From Polynucleobacter sp. MWH-Loch1C5 (GTDB lineage Bacteria > Pseudomonadota > Gammaproteobacteria > Burkholderiales > Burkholderiaceae): DNA of 64,000 nucleotides. This document shows, piece after piece, positions 52,401-60,600 of the stretch. Within the stretch, counting starts at the first letter, position 1. Every line of letters starts with the position of its first letter. Under the pieces are notes generated by a model. It ran no database searches, had not been told where the DNA came from, and worked only from the letters and a program-made list of their open reading frames with translations. Both the position numbers and the translations under genes were made by a program. The DNA lies in NCBI RefSeq assembly GCF_018881775.1, contig NZ_JACVPR010000001.1:1564217-1628216 (forward strand). The letters run 5' to 3'.

Positions 52401-53493
52401 CGATCAAGCGATCGCCATTTTGAAAGAACACGGTCTTTATGCCTGTAGCCATGTGGTCGGTAAACCCAATACCAATGGCCATATTGAAGTCTGGCGTGAT
52501 GCGAAAAAGATTTTCTCCGTCCCACGCCACATTTTGCATAAGCTCTGGCAAAGCACCAGTTGGCAAATTGCCCGTTTAAGAGATAACCCAGCTTGTGCCG
52601 ATAGTGAATACAACTTGCTCGATCAAGTTGATGATCCCGGTATGCAAACGGCACTCACTTTTGATCCTCGCGAAGATGTCGCAGCCCCCTATATTCAGAA
52701 GGGTAGTCGTCCTAAGGTGGCGATCCTGCGTGAGCAGGGCGTTAACTCCCATCTCGAGATGGCGTACGCCATGGATTGGGCGGGCTTTGCGAGTTTCGAT
52801 GTGCATATGAGCGACATCATTGCCGGTCGCTTTGACCTTAAAGACTTCCAAGGCTTGGTCGCCTGTGGTGGCTTTAGTTACGGTGATGTTCTCGGTGCCG
52901 GTGAAGGTTGGGCTAAATCCATTCTCTTTAATGCCAAAGTCAAAGAGCAATTCCAAACCTTCTTTGGAAGAAACGACACTTTTGGTTTAGGCATTTGTAA
53001 TGGTTGTCAGATGATGTCCAATCTGGCCAGCATTATTCCGGGCGCGCAAACTTGGTCTAAATTTACCCGTAACCAATCGGAGCAATATGAGGCTCGGGTG
53101 GCGATGGTGGAAGTGAAGTCATCCCCCTCGATATTCTTACAAGGGATGGCGGGTAGCCGTATACCGATTGCAGTCGCTCATGGTGAAGGTTTTGCTAACT
53201 TTAGCCAACAAGGCGATTTTGAACAGACCAAAGCCCAAGGCTTAGTCGCTTTGCAGTTTATTGATCATCATGGCAAGCCGACGGAAACTTATCCTTTGAA
53301 CCCCAATGGCTCAAAAGAAGGTATTACTGGACTTACCACGCCGGATGGGCGATTTACAGTCATGATGCCGCACCCAGAACGAGTCTTTAGAACTGTGCAA
53401 ATGAGCTGGGCCCCGAAAGCTTGGTTAGATATTCAGCAAGGTGCTAGTCCTTGGATGCGCATGTTCCGTAATGCTCGTGTCTGGACTCAGTAA
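49459..53493 (+). CDS. purL: Phosphoribosylformylglycinamidine synthase
   Basis: 1344 aa; [17 protein letters not shown]-terminal class I GATase [15 protein letters not shown]. Confidence 0.97.
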   Translation: MPANLCFLSLNGALALSEFRQQRLLSALQEQGVELTAIQAQFVHFAWSEKALNSQEEAVLKGLLNYGEPFQKVATKGLFSGVEDQAVVVPRIGTISPWASKATDIAHHCGLNLLRLERGVQFYWSSKKALTEQQKQAVLATIHDRMTEITIANAGAAEALYQTLADKHFVRIDILQGGKAALDQANTEMGLALSDDEIEYLLENFKKLGRNPSDVELMMFAQANSEHCRHKIFNATWTIDGQEQDRSLFAMIRNTHQMQPNGTVVAYSDNSAIMSGCEAEVWAPNKELQYVKQDRLTHTLMKVETHNHPTAIAPYPGASTGSGGEIRDEGATGIGGKPKAGLTGFSVSNLNLPGSQLPWEQKPYGKPERIASALQIMIEGPLGGAAFNNEFGRPNLGGYFRVFEQTIAGERRGYHKPIMIAGGIGAIDDGHTHKKEVKAGNLLIQLGGPGMRIGMGGGAASSMATGANAADLDFDSVQRGNPEIERRVQEVINACRAMGDANPILSIHDVGAGGLSNAFPELADGAGLGAIFDMRKVPLEESGMSPAEIWCNESQERYVLAIAEESLPIFEALCARERCPIAVVGKTTSERQLKLIDTQKPEADAQALPIDMPMDVLLGKPPKMHRKVERVQQALPEINLTDIQLDEAAGLVLQHPTVASKSFLITIGDRTVGGLNARDQFVGPWQVPVADAAVTLMDYKGYRGEAMSMGERTPLAVMNAPAAARMAVGEAVTNLLSADVAKIEDIKLSANWMAACGVPGEDAKLFDSVKAVGMELCPALGISIPVGKDSLSMKTQWTDPQSNTAKTVTAPVSLIISAFAPVQDVRKSNTPLLQTKDANEQTLDTELILVDLGRGQNRMAGSILAQVYDQVGTATPDVDQAQDLKNLFKAVTQMRAAGILLAYHDRSDGGLFATAAEMAFAAHTGVSLNVDMLVLDKDHESDYGDAKNWAAQVSGRRNDQTLRALFNEELGVLLQVERAHRDQAIAILKEHGLYACSHVVGKPNTNGHIEVWRDAKKIFSVPRHILHKLWQSTSWQIARLRDNPACADSEYNLLDQVDDPGMQTALTFDPREDVAAPYIQKGSRPKVAILREQGVNSHLEMAYAMDWAGFASFDVHMSDIIAGRFDLKDFQGLVACGGFSYGDVLGAGEGWAKSILFNAKVKEQFQTFFGRNDTFGLGICNGCQMMSNLASIIPGAQTWSKFTRNQSEQYEARVAMVEVKSSPSIFLQGMAGSRIPIAVAHGEGFANFSQQGDFEQTKAQGLVALQFIDHHGKPTETYPLNPNGSKEGITGLTTPDGRFTVMMPHPERVFRTVQMSWAPKAWLDIQQGASPWMRMFRNARVWTQ

Positions 53494-53499
53494 GCTGGC

Positions 53500-54312
53500 A
53501 TGTCTGCCAATACTCGTGATGTAAAACCACAGTTTGCTCCCGTCACCTTCTCTGAAGAGGGTGGGGTGCGAACTTTGCACTTTGGCACCCATTGGGTGCA
53601 AGGCGCGATGCGCATCAAAAAACCCGACCATATTGAGTTGGAATATGCCCAACAGATGATGGCGGGCTTGCTTTTTTTAGATCCCAACGATCCCAGACTC
53701 CAATCCAAGACCCAAGCCTTTCATATGGTGCAGTTGGGTTTGGGTACTGGGGCGCTGACCAAGTTTTGTCACAAACATTTTCCAAAGGCGAGAGTCACTG
53801 CCGTAGATCTCAATCCTGCAGTGATAGTCGCCGCTCATGTGATGTTTGATCTGCCTTACCCCAATCCAAGATTGACAATCCTAGAAGGCGATGCCCTCCA
53901 ATACGTCAAGAATAAGCAGCACCATCAGAGTGCCCATCTTTTGCAGGTCGATCTGTATGACGCCACTGCTCAAGGACCGGTTCTGAACTCCAGGGATTTT
54001 TATCAGGGTTGTTATGACACCCTCCAAGAAACAGGGGTCATGTCGGTGAATTTATTTGGCCGACACCGCTCCTTTAAAACCAATATTAATAATATCTGTG
54101 ATGTATTTAATAATCGGGTATTAATATTCCCCGAGGTCCATCATTGCAATATTGTGGCTCTCGCATTTAAAGGTCCGCCATTAAATATAAGTCTCCAAGA
54201 CTTAAATAAGAGAGCTGCCCAACTACAGAAGCAATATCAACTGCCTGCCAAAACCTGGCCCTCTCAATTGATTAGAGCCAACCACGCTCAAAGCCGTGGT
54301 TTATCCATCTAA
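53500..54312 (+). CDS. Spermidine synthase-like class I SAM-dependent protein
   Basis: AFHMVQLGLGTGALTKFCHKHFPKARVTAVDLNPAVIVAAHVMF...LTILEGDALQYV. Confidence 0.8.
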   Translation: MSANTRDVKPQFAPVTFSEEGGVRTLHFGTHWVQGAMRIKKPDHIELEYAQQMMAGLLFLDPNDPRLQSKTQAFHMVQLGLGTGALTKFCHKHFPKARVTAVDLNPAVIVAAHVMFDLPYPNPRLTILEGDALQYVKNKQHHQSAHLLQVDLYDATAQGPVLNSRDFYQGCYDTLQETGVMSVNLFGRHRSFKTNINNICDVFNNRVLIFPEVHHCNIVALAFKGPPLNISLQDLNKRAAQLQKQYQLPAKTWPSQLIRANHAQSRGLSI

Positions 54313-54345
54313 TCCCAAGCATTAATAAGTAAGGTCTGTTCATGA

Positions 54346-54391
54346 ATGCCTATATCTAGGCATCTTTAGGTATTTACCATTTTGGGTAAAT
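54346..54391. promoter_or_regulatory. Two tandem inverted repeats upstream of luxR-like gene
   Basis: ATGCCTA-TATC-TAGGCAT (54346-54363) and ATTTACC-ATTTTG-GGTAAAT (54372-54391). Confidence 0.5.
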
Positions 54392-54432
54392 CAATTACAG
54401 TCACGTTTCCTTAACTACCAAATAGGTTAACC

Positions 54433-55569
54433 ATGTTACAGACAGATAACGTAACAATTATTGGCTTAACGGGCTTAATTGCACTTGTTTTCTCAGTTAG
54501 TCAATTGATTTTATTAAGAAAAAATGGAAAGATGGTGCCCTTATGGTCACTCGGTCAGGCCTTAATTGGCCTAGGACTCATTGGTATTCTGGCCTTGATC
54601 AAAGATCCTTTACCAGACTCATGGGTGTTGGCTCCTACCGGAATACTTCTCGGTAACTTAATATGTTTAGCGGCTTTGGGTAAATGGGCAGGATTTAAGT
54701 TGCCTAAGAAGCCTATGCTCATTTGTGCGGGTGGGGTAGTTTTGACAGCCGTATTATTCCAGTTCAGCCGCCAAGTCGGTGCGCCACTGGGTAGTTTGGA
54801 AGCAATCTTATTAGCTCCATTAGCTGCCACACTTATATATAGTGCATGGTTTGCTGGGGTTCAGGCCAAGTCCTTTCATAGTGCATATATATATGTCATC
54901 AGTGGTATTTACTGGTTGAAAGGTTTATTGATCGCAACATTAACCCTTGGAGCGCTTGCTGCAATCGGTGATCAGTACATTATTGTGACTTCTGATGTGG
55001 TCAAAATTACCGGGATCGCTTTTTTAATAGGTACCATCATTAATAATATGGTTTGGTCTTTACAAAATGCCCAAGATATTTTGGTGGGTCACCTTAAGAG
55101 TGATAACCCTGTCAGTGAATATAGTGGGGCGGTCAGTAAAACGATTAAGGTAAAAACAATACCTGAAAATCAGTTAAATCAATCGGTAGATTCGGATATT
55201 AATCCTGTATCAATTAGTCGTGATAAACCGATTAAATCAGATAATAAGAAAATAGAAGAAAAAGTAGTAACTGATTTATCAGTATTAAGCCAAGATCAGA
55301 AGCTTGAACTTATCAGCAAGTTAACCGACAAAGAGAAGGAAGTCTTCCTCCTAGCTGCTGATGGTAAGAAAAATGGTGAAATCGCTACTTTGCTTAACGC
55401 ATCTGAAGCCAGCGTCAAAGTTCATCGCTCTCGAATGACTTCTAAGTTAGGGTTAAAGTCAGTTGAAGATCTCGCCAAGTTAAGAGATGCGACTTCAAAT
55501 ACTGATTCAGTTTCACAAAAGGTTAATGAGGACCAGTCAATTAACCCCGGTAATTTTGGCTTAACCTAA
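54433..55569 (+). CDS. Membrane-anchored LuxR-type HTH regulator (~7TM N-terminus)
   Basis: LTDKEKEVFLLAADGKKNGEIATLLNASEASVKVHRSRMTSKLGLKSVEDLAKL is a GerE/LuxR_C HTH; about seven hydrophobic N-terminal helices. Confidence 0.82.
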   Translation: MLQTDNVTIIGLTGLIALVFSVSQLILLRKNGKMVPLWSLGQALIGLGLIGILALIKDPLPDSWVLAPTGILLGNLICLAALGKWAGFKLPKKPMLICAGGVVLTAVLFQFSRQVGAPLGSLEAILLAPLAATLIYSAWFAGVQAKSFHSAYIYVISGIYWLKGLLIATLTLGALAAIGDQYIIVTSDVVKITGIAFLIGTIINNMVWSLQNAQDILVGHLKSDNPVSEYSGAVSKTIKVKTIPENQLNQSVDSDINPVSISRDKPIKSDNKKIEEKVVTDLSVLSQDQKLELISKLTDKEKEVFLLAADGKKNGEIATLLNASEASVKVHRSRMTSKLGLKSVEDLAKLRDATSNTDSVSQKVNEDQSINPGNFGLT

Positions 55570-55594
55570 TACAAAGTTAAAAAAGTTAAGAAAT

Positions 55595-55619
55595 AGGTCG
55601 CCTTGTGCGACCTTTTTTC
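55595..55619 (+). terminator. Intrinsic terminator after luxR-like gene
   Basis: AGGTCGC-CTTGT-GCGACCT-TTTTT. Confidence 0.9.
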
Positions 55620-55773
55620 TTTCTTAACGATCCGGAATATTTCTGTAGTTAACTCGTTTCTTACGAACGTCCGTTCTTTTTTGGTTTCAGTTGTTTCAAA
55701 AAATTAAGAGCTTTTTCAAACCGATTTTTCAATTTTTTATAAATAAAATCATAATCTTAGAGCTAGATTGAAC

Positions 55774-55817
55774 TTGCTAAAAATACTGCAATCCTTATAA
55801 TCGCGGGCGTGCGCACG
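55774..55817 (+). promoter_or_regulatory. Putative sigma-70 promoter of tpsBA with palindrome at the expected TSS
   Basis: TTGCTA-N16-TATAAT (55774-55801) then perfect palindrome CGTGCGCACG (55808-55817), 27 nt before ATG. Confidence 0.55.
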
Positions 55818-55843
55818 ATTTAGTTTGGTCAAACAAAAAAGCA

Positions 55844-57601
55844 ATGAGACAAGGCAGAAAACAAGGCAAATTCGGGCTTCTAATCCCGGTACTGACAGGC
55901 TTCCTTAGCGTGTCTGCCCTTGCTCAGCAAAACCAAACACCTCCCGCAGGCCCGTCCGCTGGTGCTTTGTTGCAAGAGCTTCAAAGGCAGGTTCCTGCTC
56001 CTCAAGCATTGCCGGCGCCGCAAGCCCCAAAACTAGCTCCCAAGCCTCAAGAAGCCAAGCCCAGTGAGGCTCGCGTGACGGTGCAAGGCTTTAAGGTCGA
56101 TGGCAATCAAAGTTTGGGAGACCTCGTCATTCAAGAGACTTTGCGTCCATGGATTGGCAAAACAATCCCGTTTGAAGAGCTGCAGAAGGCTGCAGATGCA
56201 CTCGCATCCCTTTATAAGGTCAACAACCGCTTGGCTCAAGTCAGTGTCCCACCTCAGCGTATTGCCGATGGTGTTGTGACTCTCAAGGTGCTGGAGGCGA
56301 GATTGGGTGTAGTACATGTCGATTTGCCCAATGGCCCATCTCGCTTTGGTGAAGAGCGTGCCCGCCGCTACCTGACGGATGCTAACCGGCCCTCTGAAAT
56401 CATCAATACCCAGGCGGTGGAGCGATCGATTTACGTGTTGAACGAAACCCCAGGCATTGCGGTAGCCAGCCAGCTAGAGCAGGGCAAGAACGAAGGTGAG
56501 GTTGATATTCGTTTGAGCTTGAGCGATACCAAGCCCTTTAGAGGCCGCCTGGAAGCGAATAATAACGGTAGCCGCAGCACCGGCATCTTGCAAAGGGTAG
56601 CAGCTGTTTTCTTTGATGGGATTGGTGGTATTGGCGATCAACTGAGCCTCTCCAACATTAAATCTGAAGGCTCTGACTACTCACTCGCCAGTTATTCCTT
56701 GCCGCTGAATACCGATGGTTTGCGAGCAGGAGTGTCAGCCAGCTACCTTGACTATGAAAACGTGGGTAAGTACGCCTTCCCCGTTAATCAGGGCGGCGGT
56801 TTTGGTCGTGCTCAGACGATTGGCGTGAATTTAACTTACCCCTTGCTAAGAAGCCCAGGAGCCAATAGCAATTTAACCGCCGGCCTAGATCGTAAGAACT
56901 ATCTCAACAAACAACAACGCGATGGCAGCCATACCAGTGAATATCGAATAGATAACATGGTCTTGGGTTACTCAGCCAATCGATATGATTCATTTGCGGG
57001 TGGTGGCGTCACTCAGGGCGGTATTACCCTGACTAAAGGGCATTTAATCTTTGGAGCTGAGAACCCTAGCACCTATGGGCGCTACACGCCAACGACCTTT
57101 ACCAAGGTCAACTTTAATCTATCACGCAGCCAGCAAGTTGTGCCCGATGCGACAGTCCTCAATATCAACCTCTCCGCCCAGATTGCCTCAGTTGACCTAG
57201 ATTCTGCAGAAAAGTTCTACCTGGGTGGTCCTAATGGTGTGAGAGGTTACCCAGGGTCTCAGGGAGCTGGCTCACAAGGAGCCATGATCAACCTTGAGCT
57301 ACAACAGGCTCTTGAGGATAAGGTTGTCGCTTCATTTTTTTATGACGCCGGATTTGTTGAGCAGTATCGTGAGAAGTACGCCTTCGAGCAGATGAAAGGT
57401 CGTACTGGCGCGGATAACACTTACAGCTTAAGCAGTGTAGGTGCTGGACTGAAGCGCGCCGATAAGGACATCGTCTGGAGTACAAGTATTGCCTGGAAGC
57501 TGGGACGCAACCCGCTTTTGGACAATATGGGTAATGGCGTTAATAACGATGGTCGTTCTAAGAGTGCCTACATTTGGGCTCAGGTTCAGTGGATCTTTTG
57601 A
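55844..57601 (+). CDS. ShlB/FhaC family two-partner secretion transporter (TpsB)
   Basis: Proline-rich N-terminus, POTRA regions (VTVQGFKVDGNQSLGDLVIQETLRPWIG...), motif YLGGPNGVRGYPGSQG, C-terminal aromatic WIF. Confidence 0.93.
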   Translation: MRQGRKQGKFGLLIPVLTGFLSVSALAQQNQTPPAGPSAGALLQELQRQVPAPQALPAPQAPKLAPKPQEAKPSEARVTVQGFKVDGNQSLGDLVIQETLRPWIGKTIPFEELQKAADALASLYKVNNRLAQVSVPPQRIADGVVTLKVLEARLGVVHVDLPNGPSRFGEERARRYLTDANRPSEIINTQAVERSIYVLNETPGIAVASQLEQGKNEGEVDIRLSLSDTKPFRGRLEANNNGSRSTGILQRVAAVFFDGIGGIGDQLSLSNIKSEGSDYSLASYSLPLNTDGLRAGVSASYLDYENVGKYAFPVNQGGGFGRAQTIGVNLTYPLLRSPGANSNLTAGLDRKNYLNKQQRDGSHTSEYRIDNMVLGYSANRYDSFAGGGVTQGGITLTKGHLIFGAENPSTYGRYTPTTFTKVNFNLSRSQQVVPDATVLNINLSAQIASVDLDSAEKFYLGGPNGVRGYPGSQGAGSQGAMINLELQQALEDKVVASFFYDAGFVEQYREKYAFEQMKGRTGADNTYSLSSVGAGLKRADKDIVWSTSIAWKLGRNPLLDNMGNGVNNDGRSKSAYIWAQVQWIF

Positions 57602-60600
57602 TGAAGCTACATCATCTAGCCCCTTTCCTGATGGTACTCTCGAGCGGTTTAATGGCTCAAACTGCGGTTGATGCTTTGCCCAGTGGCGGTAAGGTTGCTA
57701 TGGGGCAGGCTACGATCAATCAAACCGGTAACACGATGAACGTTGTCCAAGCAAGCCAACGTGCCGTGATCAACTGGGACAGTTTCAATGTGGGTGCTCA
57801 AGCAAAGGTCGAGTTCGTTCAACCCAATGCCCAAGCCAGCACTCTCAATCGTGTGGCCTCCGTCTCTGCTACCCAGATTGACGGCATGCTCAAGGCCAAT
57901 GGCCAGGTGGTTATTGCCAACGCCAACGGAGTTGTCTTTGGTAAATCCGCTCAGGTCGATGTGGGCTCCATGGTGGCTACCACCATGAACATCAATGATA
58001 AAGACTTCATGGACGGTAAGAGCACCTATAAAGGCAATGGTCAGGGATCTGTGGTGAACTACGGCAAGATCCAGACCAATGATCCCAAAGGCTATATTGC
58101 TTTATTGGCCCCAGAAGTCCGTAACGAAGGCTATATCTTGGCTCGTGGTGGCGCCGGTGCTGTGGCACTGGCTAGCGGCAGCCAAGTGACCCTAGACTTC
58201 AGAGGTGATCAGCTTATGACCGTCAAGGTCGATGCTGCTGCGTACAAGAGCCTGATTGAGAACAAGCGCTTGGTTCAGGTGGATGGGGGCTTGGTCGTGA
58301 TCGCAGCTAACTCCGCGGCCCAGCTGATGGGCTCAGTCATCAAGAACAGTGGCCGTATTACCACCAGCTCCATGGTCAATAACGGTGGGGTGATTGAGAT
58401 CCTAGCAGACACGGTTCATAACCAAGGCAGCATTACAGCCAACGCCAAAGGCGAGCAGGGCAATGGCGGTCAGATCAATATCAGAGGTAACCAGATTACC
58501 CTCGCAGACACAAGCAAGATCAAAGCCAACGCCAAGACCCAGGGCCATGGTGGCCAAATCATCATCCTCTCCAATGAGAAGACCTATGTCTCAGGCCTGA
58601 TTGAAGCCAAAGGCGGTAAGCTCCAAGGTAACGGCGGCTTTGTCGATACCAGCTCCAAGAAGATCCTCGAGATCTCAGGTACTGCCAAGGTCGATACCAG
58701 TGCCAGCAACGGTAGAGCTGGTACATGGCTTTTAGATCCTATGGATCTGACAATAACCACAGACTCTGCTAGGGTAATCAATGCAGCGTTGCAAAATAAC
58801 AACGTCACGATTGAGGTCCAAGGCAATGTCTGTAGCGGGGGTAGTTGTACCCAAAATGGCTCCGGTAACCTGACCATTGCCCAGGGTGTAACGATTACCA
58901 AGACAGGAACTATCCGCACGAGCTTAACCTTCATTGCCGATGGGACCTTCTACAACTATGGCACCATCACTCAGGCAGCCGATAGTCTCTTAGATGTGAT
59001 CATCCAAGCCAAGGATGTGAACTTTGCCCTGGGTAGCCAGATTGAAGCCAATACAGTCACAGTCACAGCGACCCAAACTGTGACCGGTTACGGCACGATC
59101 CGAGGCCAAGGAGTTAATTCACTGGTTAATATCCTCGCCCAGGTGTTTAACTTCCATGGGGTGATTGCAGTCAACAGTAACACCCAACAGGGGGGTACGA
59201 TACGCATCACCGCTCAAGACTTAACCTTGAATCCGAACTCACGATTGGAAGCGAATGGTTACGAAGGTGGGGTAATTACACTGAGCGCTAACCAGACTGG
59301 AACTATTCATATCGAAGCCACGGTTCAAACCAATGGATCAAATGGCAGAGGTGGGGCAATTAATATCTCCCAAGCAGCTGATATACACATTCATCAAGCC
59401 ATTATTCAAGCCAACGGCGAAAATGGCGGCAATATTCAAATATTCACCGACTCCGGTGATTTAATCCTCCAAAACACATTAATCCAAACCAACGGTTCAA
59501 ATGGCCGAGGTGGATCTATGGGATTATCCGCCACGAATCACACGATTATCCAAAACTCCAATATCGAGGCCAAAGGATTTAATCAAGGTGGCACACTATT
59601 AATCGGCAATGATGCGAATAATGGCACATTGCCGTTTTCTATTTATACGGACATTAATAGCAATACCATAATCAGCACCGACAGTATTCATCAACAAAAT
59701 AATAACTTTGTCGGTGGCTTTATTGAGACCTCGGCTCACACATTAAATCTACTCGGTACTATTAATGCCGGTAGAGGTGGTATGTGGTTAATTGATCCAG
59801 TAGATATTTATATTGGAAATTCTTCAAATCACAATATCTTAAATACTGTTATTAATACGGCACTTCAAACTTCAGATGTAACAATTAATTCAACTGGCTC
59901 TGGTTCTTGCTCAGGAGTGAGTTGTACTACTCTCTCTGGCTCCTATGGCGACATTTGGCTCTTAGGTGCTATCGATAAATCAGGTTCTACTTCAACAACG
60001 CTAACCTTGATTGCGCATAGAAGTATTTTAATAAATGCTCCAATTACTAATTCTGGTTCAGGTTCACTGAGTGTTGTATTAACTGCTGGCGGTGAGGTTC
60101 AAGTCAATCAACCAATCTCAGTCAAGGGTAGTTTGGAGGTAACAAGCGCCAATCAATTTACAACTGCTTACCTGACAAATGTAACCGCAAATAACGGTAT
60201 TACAAAAGTGGCTGGTGGCGGTTTAACTTCTCTAGGCGGTGATCTGATAACTAGTAATACGCCTATAAGAATCAATGGTAATTTATTGATACGTAGAGAT
60301 GTTTCGCTAACTAGTGCTGGTGGAGATATCACAATTACAGGATCTGTTTCGAGTATTACTACAGCAGTTACAACATACACCTCTTCTGGCACATCTACTT
60401 TTACAACAGGTGTAGGGGTAACCTCTGTTGAAGTAATGGTCATTGGTGGTGGCGGCTCTGGTGGTGGTTCTGTAGGTGGTGGCGGTGGTGCTGGTGGCGT
60501 TGTCTACTATTCAGTCTATGGTGTGTCTGCTTCAACTTCTTATACAGTGAGAGTGGGAGGGGGTGGCGCAGGAGCAGCTCCATCTGGAAATGGAAATGTT

